From: UA16 sp042095135
Lineage (GTDB): Bacteria; Bacteroidota; Bacteroidia; Flavobacteriales_D; Sanyastnellaceae
Direction of reading: 5' to 3'
DNA length: 38,009 bases
Assembly (NCBI GenBank): GCA_042095135.1
Contig: JBELBV010000019.1
Location: 1 to 38,009 of the forward strand
The notes under the pieces are model-generated. The model made no database searches. It was not told where the DNA came from and was given only the letters and a program-made list of their open reading frames with translations. Positions 15,872 to 24,871 of the stretch are shown piece by piece (position 1 is the stretch's first letter; every line of letters begins with the position of its first letter). The position numbers and the translations under genes are program-made.

Positions 15872-17599
15872 TCAGTCGACGTTGTCGTGCAAGAAGGGGT
15901 TGTCGTTGCGCAATTCAATCGCTCGTTCGCCGTCTTCGTCGGTCTCCTCGTGCAGTGTGAACCGGCTGACTTGTGACTTCGATGAGTGGTCGATGTCGTC
16001 GAGGATCACTTGCCGACGCTTGTAAGCGGGCTCCGCTTCTAGGTCTGCGAGACCTCCGGGGGTCTTGAGCTTCCGAGTGAATTGCGAAAGGCGCTGGTTT
16101 CGCGCTTGCAGGTCACCATCTGTGGTTCGGGCCACGGGTTGGATCACTTCGCGGGATGCGTTCGGCGCGAGGTCCGGTGTTTGGGACAACGGCTGTTCAA
16201 CTGGAGGTTGCACGGGTGTGATGGGCTGTGAAGGAGGTGTCTCCGTGAATCGGATACCGCCGAGGTTGGGTTCGTCGCTGGTCGCGGGTAGCGGCTCGCT
16301 TTCCAGTGTGTAGACCGTGACCGATGGCGGGTCGCCATTGTCACCGGTCACCGGTGGGGCGTCGTCCGGAGCGTTAGGTTCAGGTGCGGGTTCCTCAGCA
16401 GGCTCTGTTGCTTCGTCCGTGACCAAGTCGAAGAGTTGACCGGCGGTGTCGGGTTCGGATTCCTCCGGAGTTTCGACCTGCTTGATGTACGGCATTTCCT
16501 CTTCTGCGAGGGACTCAACGGTAGGGGCTTTTGTATGCTCGGTTGGTTGAACGGGTGCTTTGATTTCCTTGGGTTCTTCTTCCAAGGTGAACACCGTTGT
16601 TCGCGGTTGAGCTGGGGTTCCCAGTTGGTCTTGCGCCTGGAAACCGGTGGCGATGACTGTTACGCACAGGTCCTCATCCAGCTTTTCATCTACACCGTAG
16701 CCCCAGATGACCTCCGCGGACTGCCCTGCAGCGTCCTGGATGAAGTCGGTGATTTCCATGATCTCATCCATGAGGATTTCTTCGGTGCCGAACGTGATGT
16801 TGAGCAAGACGAAATTGGCGCCTGTGATGTCGCAATCGTTGAGTAGGGGCGATTCCAGCGCTTCTGTGACCGCGGTGCGTGCCCGGCCTTCGCCGCTCGC
16901 CTTGCCGGATCCCATGATGGCCCGACCCGAATTGCGCATGACGGTGTTGACGTCGTTCATGTCGACGTTGATTTCACCGGTGAGCGTGATGACTTCCGCG
17001 ATGCCTTTGGCGGCCGTGCAGAGGATTTCATCGGCGTTGTTGAAGGCTGCTCGAATCGACAGGTTGCCATACAATTCGCGCAGCTTGTCGTTTCTGATGA
17101 TGAGCAACGTGTCGACGGCTTCGCGCATTTTCTCCAACCCATCGGTGGCTTGCGCACTGCGGCGACGGCCTTCGAATTGGAACGGAATCGTGACGATGCC
17201 CACCGTAAGGATGTCCATTTCGCGGGCCGCTTGGGCAATGACAGGAGCCGCACCGGTACCAGTGCCGCCGCCCATTCCGGCGGTGATGAAGACCATGCTG
17301 GTCTTGTTGCCAATCAGTTCTTTGACCTCTTCGAGCGTTTCAATGGCGGCATTGCGGCCAACGTCCGGCAAGGAACCGGCGCCTTGGCCTCCGGTGAGGG
17401 TAGCGCCGAGCTGGACTTTGACAGGAACCGGGCTTGCGTCAAGGGCTTGGGCATCGGTGTTGCACACGATGAAATCCACGCCTTGGATACCGCGGTCGTA
17501 CATCGTGTTCACCGCGTTCGATCCGCCGCCGCCTACACCGATGACTTTAATCGGAGAGGTGAGGGACGGGTAGGGGTTGGGAGTGCTCATATCGTTCAT
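15872..17599 (-). CDS. ftsZ: Cell division GTPase FtsZ
   Basis: Tubulin-like GTPase that polymerises into the Z-ring at midcell. 575 residues: a GTPase and polymerisation core to about residue 325 (GVGGGGSNAV near 21, tubulin signature GGGTGTG at 110-116, T7-loop region NVDMNDVNTVM), then an unusually long Pro/Glu/Thr-rich linker of about 230 residues and the conserved C-terminal peptide ending FLHDNVD, typical of Bacteroidota FtsZ, which binds FtsA and other partners. MSTP at 17590 is an alternative start. It lies between ftsA (20 bases upstream) and yqeY (2 bases downstream). Confidence 0.98.
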   Translation of the reverse strand: MNDMSTPNPYPSLTSPIKVIGVGGGGSNAVNTMYDRGIQGVDFIVCNTDAQALDASPVPVKVQLGATLTGGQGAGSLPDVGRNAAIETLEEVKELIGNKTSMVFITAGMGGGTGTGAAPVIAQAAREMDILTVGIVTIPFQFEGRRRSAQATDGLEKMREAVDTLLIIRNDKLRELYGNLSIRAAFNNADEILCTAAKGIAEVITLTGEINVDMNDVNTVMRNSGRAIMGSGKASGEGRARTAVTEALESPLLNDCDITGANFVLLNITFGTEEILMDEIMEITDFIQDAAGQSAEVIWGYGVDEKLDEDLCVTVIATGFQAQDQLGTPAQPRTTVFTLEEEPKEIKAPVQPTEHTKAPTVESLAEEEMPYIKQVETPEESEPDTAGQLFDLVTDEATEPAEEPAPEPNAPDDAPPVTGDNGDPPSVTVYTLESEPLPATSDEPNLGGIRFTETPPSQPITPVQPPVEQPLSQTPDLAPNASREVIQPVARTTDGDLQARNQRLSQFTRKLKTPGGLADLEAEPAYKRRQVILDDIDHSSKSQVSRFTLHEETDEDGERAIELRNDNPFLHDNVD

Positions 17600-17619
17600 C
17601 TCAATTCGGGTTCCTGTGG

Positions 17620-18897
17620 TTATTGAATTTCTTCGTCTTCAACGAAGTACTTGCGCATGCGTTCGAGGATGCCGGTGCGTTCATTGCCTAGTTCTTCGTC
17701 GGTCGCGTTTTCGCCGTTGCTGGCCATTCGGTCGAAGCCTTTGATGACAAGGCCGACGCCGGTGGCAAAACTCGGTGCTGTGACCTCTTGATTGGGCGCT
17801 TCGGCCAAGTGCTCGCTCGGGTAACCGACCCGGCAATCCATGCCGGTCACGTATTGGAAGAGCTGGGTGATGTGGCGCAATTGCGACCCACCACCCGTCA
17901 AGACCACGCCGCCAATCAACTGATCAGCGAAGCCGGAGTTGCGGATTTCGAAGTGCACGTGTTCGATGATTTCGGTCATGCGCGCTTCGATGATGCTGGC
18001 GAGGTTTTTCAAGCTTATTTCACGCGGGTTGCGTCCTTGCAAGCCGGGGATGCACACGATTTCGTTGTCCTTCATTTCGGTCGCGATGGCCGATCCAAAT
18101 CGTTGCTTCAACAATTCTGCCTGCTTCTTCATGATTTGGCAACCTTGTCGGATGTCTTCGGTGAGGACGTTGCCGCCAAACGGAATGACCGCGGTGTGGC
18201 GAATGATGCCGTCTTGGAAAATCGCGATGTCGGTGGTGCCACCGCCAATGTCCACCAACGCTACACCAGCTTCCTGCTCTTCAGCGCTCAAGACTGATGC
18301 GGAAGAGGCGAGGGGTTCAAGGATCAATTGGTCCACATTGAGTTCCGCTTTCTCTATGCACCGGTTGATGTTGCGGATGGCCGCAATCTGGCCGATGATC
18401 ACGTGAAAGTTGGCTTCCAAACGGATGCCGCTCATGCCCACAGGCTCTTTGATGCCGCCTTCGTTGTCCACGGTGTATTCCTGCGGCAGGACGTGCAGGA
18501 TCTCTTCGCCGGGCTGCATCACCTGGCGGTACATGTCCTGAATCAGCGCATCGATGTCGACTTGGCTGATTTCCGACTCGAGGTTGTCGCGGGTGCGTTG
18601 GCCACGCGTTTGCTGGCTCTTGATGTGCTGGCCGGCGATGCCGACATTGACGTCCACAAATACCGTCCCGGAAGTACGCTTGGCCTCTTCGATGGCGGTG
18701 CGGATGGAGTCCACGGTTTTTTCGATGTTGGCTACAACACCGCGGGACACTCCCACGGATTCGCTTTTTCCGTAACCGAGGATTTCGATTTTACCGTGTT
18801 CGTTGCGGCGCCCGACGAAGCAAGCGATTTTTGTGGTGCCGATGTCAAGGCCAACGACAATTTTTTCTGGGGTGTTTGATGCAGAATCCATGGACAT
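17620..18897 (-). CDS. ftsA: Cell division protein FtsA
   Basis: Actin-fold ATPase that tethers FtsZ filaments to the inner membrane and recruits later division proteins. 425 residues. Actin-type motifs are visible: phosphate 1 VVGLDIGTTK near residue 14, the SHS2/1C region after VGRRNEHGKIEI, phosphate 2 VALVDIGGGTTDIAIF, and the adenosine motif VVLTGGGSQL. The C terminus ends with an amphipathic helix (ILERMRKYF) fitting the membrane-targeting sequence. It sits 9 bases after ftsQ and just before ftsZ, the classic order. Confidence 0.97.
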   Translation of the reverse strand: MSMDSASNTPEKIVVGLDIGTTKIACFVGRRNEHGKIEILGYGKSESVGVSRGVVANIEKTVDSIRTAIEEAKRTSGTVFVDVNVGIAGQHIKSQQTRGQRTRDNLESEISQVDIDALIQDMYRQVMQPGEEILHVLPQEYTVDNEGGIKEPVGMSGIRLEANFHVIIGQIAAIRNINRCIEKAELNVDQLILEPLASSASVLSAEEQEAGVALVDIGGGTTDIAIFQDGIIRHTAVIPFGGNVLTEDIRQGCQIMKKQAELLKQRFGSAIATEMKDNEIVCIPGLQGRNPREISLKNLASIIEARMTEIIEHVHFEIRNSGFADQLIGGVVLTGGGSQLRHITQLFQYVTGMDCRVGYPSEHLAEAPNQEVTAPSFATGVGLVIKGFDRMASNGENATDEELGNERTGILERMRKYFVEDEEIQ

Positions 18898-18906
18898 AGA
18901 GGTTGC

Positions 18907-19638
18907 TTAGTAATACCGTTGGGCGACTACTTGATCCGCGAAGGTCAAGTCGATGCGCTTGTAGACGTTCAGGTTGCCCCGTTCGACGTGTTCGGTGTAG
19001 AAGACGAGAAGTTTGTTCAGTTTTTCTTCGAGGTGCTGGGTATCACCAAACGCAATTCGCGCCCCTCCAATCCGAGGCACTACATCGAGCGCGCCGGAGT
19101 CTTTGACTTCAACCTGATCTATGAAGGCCGACCAGAGCGGGTCGTTCGCGGTGGCTTGGACCAAGGCAAATGCCTCAGACGCGGCGTCGAATGAAGAGGC
19201 GTGGATGACGGGCACCCGGGCCGTGTAGTACGGTGAGAGAGGGAGTGGGGTCCCTTCGGAGTCAATATAAAAATCCGGTTCGTCCTGCGAGGTGTGCACC
19301 CGAGCCAGTGGTTTGCGTTGGGTGACCTGCACATGAAGCGTGCGGTTCAACCCCGGGTAAATTTCAACCCCATCGATGGCGGGGATTTCACGGACCCAGC
19401 GTTCCACGTCATGCAGAGATAGATCCGCGACGAAGGCACCAGCAATGCTGTCGTTGGCGAAGATGTGGTCGCGAACTCCTGCGGCATCGACAAAAAACAT
19501 GCCGTCGATTTCGACGACGTCGACTTCCAATCCTGTGTAACGCGCGTTGGACTCGCGTTCCAGCGAAAACCCAACCAAGGCCCCACTGCCGGCAATCAGC
19601 AAAACGGCTGAGGCGATGGAGAGGATGGTTCGAATCAT
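18907..19638 (-). CDS. ftsQ: Cell division protein FtsQ/DivIB
   Basis: Bitopic divisome protein that links the Z-ring to the septal synthase through FtsB/FtsL. 243 residues: N-terminal membrane helix (about 4-26), a POTRA-like region with the pattern HDVERWVREIPAIDGVEIYPG, then TQRKPLARV, characteristic of Bacteroidota FtsQ, and a C-terminal beta domain. The cytoplasmic tail is very short. Sequence conservation is low in this family, but position between murC and ftsA supports the call. Confidence 0.93.
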   Translation of the reverse strand: MIRTILSIASAVLLIAGSGALVGFSLERESNARYTGLEVDVVEIDGMFFVDAAGVRDHIFANDSIAGAFVADLSLHDVERWVREIPAIDGVEIYPGLNRTLHVQVTQRKPLARVHTSQDEPDFYIDSEGTPLPLSPYYTARVPVIHASSFDAASEAFALVQATANDPLWSAFIDQVEVKDSGALDVVPRIGGARIAFGDTQHLEEKLNKLLVFYTEHVERGNLNVYKRIDLTFADQVVAQRYY

Positions 19639-19645
19639 GGTGTGT

Positions 19646-21055
19646 TCAGGTGCGAGCTTTAAATCTTTCAGGGTCCTCGCGAAGCCAGTGGGCCAGGGGT
19701 TGCACGCATCGATCGATGTCGCCAGCCCCCAGGGTCATGAGTACGTCGGGAGGGTACGCCTTCAGGTTATCGAATATCTGATTTGATTCGATGAGGAATT
19801 TGTGGGGGTGGGGGATGTTTTCAAACAGGGCTTGTGAATCGATTCCTGGGATGGGCGCCTCTCGGGCGGGGTAAATGGGCAACAAAAAAACGCGGTCCAA
19901 CTGGGCCAAGACCCGACCAAATTCGACCAGGTTATCCCGCGTCCTGGAATACAAATGCGGCTGGAAAATCCCAGTGATTTCTCGCCCTGGATGGTGCAAC
20001 CGCACAGCGGCGATTGCCGCCTCCAATTCCACCGGATGGTGGGCATAGTCGTCGATGTATATACCGTGCTCTGCTCGGACGTGGTAGGCAAAACGCCTTT
20101 CAATGCCTTGAAAGGAGGCCAATTGCCGCAAACATCCTTCCACGGATGCACCCGATGCCTCCGCTAGGCACAAGGCGGCTAGTGCATTTTTTACGTTGTG
20201 TAAGCCTGCGAGGGGAAAGCGTACGCCTTCGTGCCACCCCCCGCCGATCCAGACATCGCTAGTCATCCAGCCACCTTCGATGCGCAGGCTGGTGGCTGCT
20301 GCATGCCAGGCTTCCGCCTCCTCCCGCGAAGTTGTTACGCCGTACCGCTTGCCCTCGACGCCTTCGATGCGGACTGCGGCCTCCAAGAACAGCGTGCCAC
20401 TGATGCGTTCCGCGAAGGCCTTGAAGCCCTCGTGAAACGAAGCGGTATCCCCGTACACATCGAGGTGGTCGGGGTCTGCGCTTGTAATCGCCGCATGGGT
20501 CGGATGGAGGTGCAGAAAACTTCGGTCAAATTCGTCCGCTTCAACCACGGTCCATTCCGCATTCGGCGACCATACGGCGTTTGATTGCGTTCCCACCATG
20601 ATTCCACCAATGAAAGCCCGACATCCGGCAGGCTGCCCGTTCATTGCATGCGCGAGTACGGCGGAAGTCGTGGTTTTGCCGTGGGTGCCGGCTACGGCCA
20701 AGGTGGGTTTGTTTTTGGTAAGCCAACCGAGCACCTCGCTGCGCTTGCCCATGCGGCAGCCGCTTTCTCGGGCGCGAACCAACACCGGGAATTCGTCTGG
20801 AACGGCGGGTGTTCGAACGACAAGCGCGCGCTCGTGGGGCACTTCGTCCAACCAGCGATTGAAATGCGCCAATGCCTCAGCATCGGACGCTCCAGCACTG
20901 ATTGACATGCCGGCTGCCTTCAATTGTGTAATGAGCTCCGATTCCGTCCGGTCGTACCCGGCGACTGCCATGCCCTCGGCGTGGAGGTAGCGTGCAATTG
21001 CGCTCATGCCAATGCCGCCAATGCCAATGAAATACACGTGTGTTGTGCCGGTCAT
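19646..21055 (-). CDS. murC: UDP-N-acetylmuramate--L-alanine ligase MurC
   Basis: Cytoplasmic ATP-dependent ligase adding L-alanine to UDP-MurNAc, the first step of stem peptide assembly. 469 residues with the three Mur domains: an N-terminal Rossmann-like domain (FIGIGGIGMSAIARYL at 9-24), a central ATPase domain with P-loop AGTHGKTTTSA and EADEFDRSF, and a C-terminal domain with DDYAHHPVE. Length is normal. The ATG overlaps the stop of murG by four bases (ATGA), indicating translational coupling. It shares homology with MurD and MurE in the same operon. Confidence 0.97.
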   Translation of the reverse strand: MTGTTHVYFIGIGGIGMSAIARYLHAEGMAVAGYDRTESELITQLKAAGMSISAGASDAEALAHFNRWLDEVPHERALVVRTPAVPDEFPVLVRARESGCRMGKRSEVLGWLTKNKPTLAVAGTHGKTTTSAVLAHAMNGQPAGCRAFIGGIMVGTQSNAVWSPNAEWTVVEADEFDRSFLHLHPTHAAITSADPDHLDVYGDTASFHEGFKAFAERISGTLFLEAAVRIEGVEGKRYGVTTSREEAEAWHAAATSLRIEGGWMTSDVWIGGGWHEGVRFPLAGLHNVKNALAALCLAEASGASVEGCLRQLASFQGIERRFAYHVRAEHGIYIDDYAHHPVELEAAIAAVRLHHPGREITGIFQPHLYSRTRDNLVEFGRVLAQLDRVFLLPIYPAREAPIPGIDSQALFENIPHPHKFLIESNQIFDNLKAYPPDVLMTLGAGDIDRCVQPLAHWLREDPERFKART

Positions 21056-22212
21056 AAGAGCTTTTCCAATTCGCTGACTACGTCTTTGGCTGCTTCTGGA
21101 CGCGCGGCGTTGAGGAGGTTGGTTTGCAAGGATTTTGCTCGATTTGTATCGTGCAACAGGCCAACAATTGCAGCCTCCAGGCCTTCAACCACTTCCGAAT
21201 CGGGGAGCAGAATGGCTCCGTCGCGGTCGCTCAGGGAGCGGGCGTTTTTTGTCTGGTGGTCTTCGGCGACCACGGGTGAAGGAACGAGGATGGTGGGCTT
21301 GCCCACCAAGGCCAATTCGGCAATGGACATCGCGCCGGCTCGGCTGGCAATGACCGTGGCGCAGCGGTAGGCGAGGTCCATACGGTCGATGAAGCCCAAG
21401 CAGCGAATTCCCGCTTGCACAGCGCCTGGCCAAGTTTGCATGCGTGCGCGCATGGAATCGTGGTACCGTGCGCCGGTTTGCCAGATGAGGTCAAACGGCA
21501 AGGCCTCGGTCGTCCCTTCGACCATCCGGCATACGGCTCCATTCATGGATGCGGCGCCAAGGCTGCCGCCCATGACAAACACAACCGGACGGCTCCCGTC
21601 AAATTCAAAGTGATTCCAAGCGGCCTCGGTGGATTGTCCGTGGTCTGAAACGGCATCCAGCACCTGCATCCGCAGGGGGTTTCCAGTTTCCACAATCCGT
21701 TCCGCTGGAAACCAGCGCTCCAAGCCCGGGAACCCGGCGCAGATCAATCCTACGCGCTTCGCTAGCAACCGGTTGGTGATGCCCGGGAACGAATTTTGCT
21801 CTTGGATGGCCGTGGGAATGCCCATTTGCGTGGCTTGGTGGAGCACCGGCCCGCTCGCAAATCCTCCCACTCCGACGACCAATTCCGGCTGAAAGCGGCG
21901 GAGGATGCGGCGGGCGTTCCAGAGGGAGCTCATCAGTTTGAATGGAAACAGCCAATTGCGCAGACTGCGCCAATTGCGGTCCACCCCGGTGATCCAAAGT
22001 CCCTTGATGGAATAACCAGCGGCGGGCACTTTTTCCATCTCCATCCGGCCTTTGGCCCCCACAAAGAGGATATCGCACTGCGGATACCGGCGCTTGATTT
22101 CGTCGGCAATGGCCAAAGCGGGATGGATGTGGCCACCCGTTCCACCTCCGGAAACGATGACGCGGTTGAGGGGGTGCGCAGAATCAGCCATGGAGTTCGG
22201 GTTCACGGACAA
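21052..22212 (-). CDS. murG: Lipid II synthase, UDP-GlcNAc transferase MurG
   Basis: Membrane-associated GT-B glycosyltransferase transferring GlcNAc from UDP-GlcNAc to lipid I on the inner face of the membrane. 386 residues, or 379 if the ATG at 22191 is used; both starts precede the conserved VIVSGGGTGGHIHPALAIA loop. Further landmarks are EQNSFPGITNRLLAK, VMGGSLGA and SRAGAMSIAEL, the donor-nucleotide site. The gene overlaps the end of ftsW (29 bases with the longer start, 8 with the shorter one). Confidence 0.97.
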   Translation of the reverse strand: MSVNPNSMADSAHPLNRVIVSGGGTGGHIHPALAIADEIKRRYPQCDILFVGAKGRMEMEKVPAAGYSIKGLWITGVDRNWRSLRNWLFPFKLMSSLWNARRILRRFQPELVVGVGGFASGPVLHQATQMGIPTAIQEQNSFPGITNRLLAKRVGLICAGFPGLERWFPAERIVETGNPLRMQVLDAVSDHGQSTEAAWNHFEFDGSRPVVFVMGGSLGAASMNGAVCRMVEGTTEALPFDLIWQTGARYHDSMRARMQTWPGAVQAGIRCLGFIDRMDLAYRCATVIASRAGAMSIAELALVGKPTILVPSPVVAEDHQTKNARSLSDRDGAILLPDSEVVEGLEAAIVGLLHDTNRAKSLQTNLLNAARPEAAKDVVSELEKLL

Positions 22213-23428
22213 GTCGGTTGCCCGTAGGCCGCGTTTTCTTAGGTGATTTTTCCCAGTTGTCGGGGTCGGTTACGGACCGGGACACGGCCAAGATCATACC
22301 GATGGCGAGGCAAGTAAAAATCATGGAAGTGCCGCCGTAAGAGACCATGGGCAAGGGTTGCCCGGTCGTGGGAAACAGTCGAACGGCAACCGCCATGTTG
22401 ATCATAGCTTGGAACACCAGCATGAAGCCCAAGCCCATGGCGAGCAATCCACCAAAATGCCGAGGACATCTTGTGGCCGTTCGCATGGTCCGGTACAGCA
22501 GGATCAAATACGCTAACACCAGTCCCAATCCGCCGATGACTGCGCCCCACTCCTCAATGATGAAGGCGTAAATCATGTCCGAATAAGGGTGTGGCAAAAA
22601 GTTGCGGGAGGTGCCTGTCCCCGGTCCTGTCGGAAGCAGGCCGCCCCGGTTGATGGCCACTTGGGCCAGTTCGATTTGGTATTCCAGGGCATCACCTTCC
22701 TCAGCGGCCCCTACTCCGGCAAAACGTTCCAATCGCCCAGCCCACGTTCCGAAACGCGGCAACGCCTCGGGCACCGCTTTGCCTATGCCATACAATAGTA
22801 AGAGACCCAGCATGCCCATTCCCGCAATGCCCGCCATGTGCCGCCACGGCACGCCTCCGATGAACAGCATGCCCACGCACACTGCACCGAGCAGCGCGGC
22901 GGTCGAAAAATCGGCCGGCAGAATGAGCCCGCATATGATTCCGATGGGGATCAAAATCGGCAGCACGCCGGCACGAAAGTCGTGCAATTGTGTGCGCCGG
23001 TTGTTCAATTCCCGCGCCACGTAAGTCACCAACACCACCTTGGCAAAATCGGACGTCTGTAGCGTCAGCCCCACGAAGGGAATGCGCAGCCAGCGTTTGG
23101 CTTCGTTGATGTCCGCCCCAAATGCGAGGGTCAACACCAGTAGTACCGCGGCCACCCAGATGAGCACCTGAGAAATCCGGGAGAAGTACCGGAAATTGAC
23201 CTTGTGAATGAGGAGCATGACGCCCCACCCGAGGGCGAGCATGACCCCTTGCTTGAACAGGAAACGCAATGAACCGCCGTCTGACTTGTACGCCAACGAC
23301 GAAATGGCGCTGTATACCGCCAACAGCGATAACAGGCTGAGGATCAAGGTGACCATCCAGATGACCTTGTCCCCTTCCAACCAGGCGCCGATGCGCCGGT
23401 GCATGTTCATGCTGCTCCCGTCGGACAT
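22184..23428 (-). CDS. ftsW: Septal peptidoglycan polymerase FtsW (SEDS family)
   Basis: Polytopic glycosyltransferase that polymerises lipid II at the septum together with FtsI. 414 residues with about ten hydrophobic helices. SEDS landmarks are RGGLLPTGPGTG, the loop LPHPYSDMIYAFIIEEWG with the conserved Asp, and MVSYGGTSMIF near the C terminus. The N-terminal stretch before the first helix is charged and cytoplasmic. It starts two bases after the murD stop, and its end overlaps the start of murG. Confidence 0.96.
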   Translation of the reverse strand: MSDGSSMNMHRRIGAWLEGDKVIWMVTLILSLLSLLAVYSAISSLAYKSDGGSLRFLFKQGVMLALGWGVMLLIHKVNFRYFSRISQVLIWVAAVLLVLTLAFGADINEAKRWLRIPFVGLTLQTSDFAKVVLVTYVARELNNRRTQLHDFRAGVLPILIPIGIICGLILPADFSTAALLGAVCVGMLFIGGVPWRHMAGIAGMGMLGLLLLYGIGKAVPEALPRFGTWAGRLERFAGVGAAEEGDALEYQIELAQVAINRGGLLPTGPGTGTSRNFLPHPYSDMIYAFIIEEWGAVIGGLGLVLAYLILLYRTMRTATRCPRHFGGLLAMGLGFMLVFQAMINMAVAVRLFPTTGQPLPMVSYGGTSMIFTCLAIGMILAVSRSVTDPDNWEKSPKKTRPTGNRLVREPELHG

Positions 23429-23430
23429 GT

Positions 23431-24867
23431 TCAGAGGTTGCGTACCGCTGCCTTGAATTCGCGTCCGCGTTCTTCGTACGAGCCGAACAAATCAAAGCTT
23501 GCACATGCGGGAGACAACAGGGCCGTGTGGCCTGGCGTGCCCAACTGGTAGGCCAGCTGCACGGCTTCCGCGGCGGTGCTAACCTCGTGGCAGTTGTCCA
23601 CGCGGTCGCCGAAGGCGTCAATGAGTTTTTTGTTGTTTTTGCCTAGGCAGATGAGGTGGTCGACCTTGGCCGTTACCAGGTGCAACAGGGACGTGTAATC
23701 GTTGCCCTTGTCCACACCGCCAGCGATCCAGATGATCGGCCCGTCGGTGCTTTCCAGCGCGTACCAAGCGCTGTTGACGTTGGTGGCTTTTGAGTCGTTG
23801 ACGAACGTAATGCCGTTGGTCTCGACGACAAACTCCATGCGATGCTCGATGGCGTCAAATTGCGCGAGGCTGTCGCGGATGCCTTCTTTGCGGAGTTCGA
23901 GTGCGCGGGCAGCGACACTAGCTGCCATGCTGTTGTACAGGTTGTGTTTGCCCTGCAGTGCCAATTCTTGGATGGTCATGATAAATGGGTTTTGATGAGG
24001 AAGATTGATGGTGAATTCGTAGGGTTGGTCTGGGCGATCGACCGAAGCCAAGCCCCAGGGGTTGAGGCCGTTTTTGGCCAGGTTGTTTTGCAATTGAGAT
24101 TTGGTCTGCCCGGTCGAAACCGCCACCACACGGGCAGCAAGCGTACCAGCTGCTTGGGTGCGTTTCCAACGGGCCATGGACAACGGATCGTCAGCGTTGA
24201 GGACAAGGATGTCCGACGCGTTTTGATGGGAAGCAATGCGCCATTTGGAATCGGCGTACTGTTCGATGTCGTGGTTGTACCGGTCGAGGTGATCAGGGGT
24301 GATGTTCAGGAGAATAGCAACGTCTGGCCGGAAAGAGGTGACCCCGTCCAACTGGAAACTGCTCACTTCAACCACCTGGTAATCTGCGGGACGCGAGCGT
24401 TCGCTCAAATCCCGGGCCCAGCTCTTGCCGATGTTCCCCACGCTGGCCACATCGCATCCAGCGTCTTCGAACAACGCTGCGATGAGGGCCGTGGTGGTGG
24501 TTTTGCCGTTGGACCCGGTTACGGCGATGACACGCTGCTTGTCGGTCCGCGCGTACCGGCTGGCAAATTCAATTTCGCTGATGAGCTCCCCGCCGGCTGA
24601 TTTGACGTGCTCCACGAGCGGAGCGGTTTCCGGAATACCCGGGCTTTTGATGATCGGGGCACCGGCTGCCGCAGCGTTGAGTACCCGTGCCTCGTCGTGT
24701 CCATTGGCTTCCCATTCCACGCCGGCAGCATCCAGCTCGGCGGCACGATCAGTCGATACGGCACCCACGTCGCTCACCCAAGGCTGCAAACCCTGGCGCA
24801 CCGCGAGCAGGGCAGCACCTGTGCCGCTTTCTCCTGCTCCAAGTATGGGTACGATGGGTTGGGACAT
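23431..24867 (-). CDS. murD: UDP-N-acetylmuramoylalanine--D-glutamate ligase MurD
   Basis: Cytoplasmic ATP-dependent ligase adding D-glutamate to UDP-MurNAc-L-Ala. 478 residues. The N-terminal domain opens with PILGAGESGTGAALLA. The ATPase domain has P-loop VTGSNGKTTTTA and NITPDHLDRY, and the C-terminal domain has the MurD hallmark FVNDSKATN followed by IWIAGGVDKGNDY. Spacing is 4 bases after mraY and 2 bases before ftsW. Confidence 0.97.
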   Translation of the reverse strand: MSQPIVPILGAGESGTGAALLAVRQGLQPWVSDVGAVSTDRAAELDAAGVEWEANGHDEARVLNAAAAGAPIIKSPGIPETAPLVEHVKSAGGELISEIEFASRYARTDKQRVIAVTGSNGKTTTTALIAALFEDAGCDVASVGNIGKSWARDLSERSRPADYQVVEVSSFQLDGVTSFRPDVAILLNITPDHLDRYNHDIEQYADSKWRIASHQNASDILVLNADDPLSMARWKRTQAAGTLAARVVAVSTGQTKSQLQNNLAKNGLNPWGLASVDRPDQPYEFTINLPHQNPFIMTIQELALQGKHNLYNSMAASVAARALELRKEGIRDSLAQFDAIEHRMEFVVETNGITFVNDSKATNVNSAWYALESTDGPIIWIAGGVDKGNDYTSLLHLVTAKVDHLICLGKNNKKLIDAFGDRVDNCHEVSTAAEAVQLAYQLGTPGHTALLSPACASFDLFGSYEERGREFKAAVRNL

Positions 24868-24871
24868 GGGG

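Noticed and set aside
16707..17573. 288-codon open frame on the + strand opposite ftsZ
   Set aside because: Low-complexity Met/Ser/Pro translation of antisense FtsZ; no start context or family.
22701..23621. 306-codon open frame on the minus strand overlapping ftsW and murD in another frame
   Set aside because: Arg/His-rich translation typical of an out-of-frame reading; both ftsW and murD are unambiguous.
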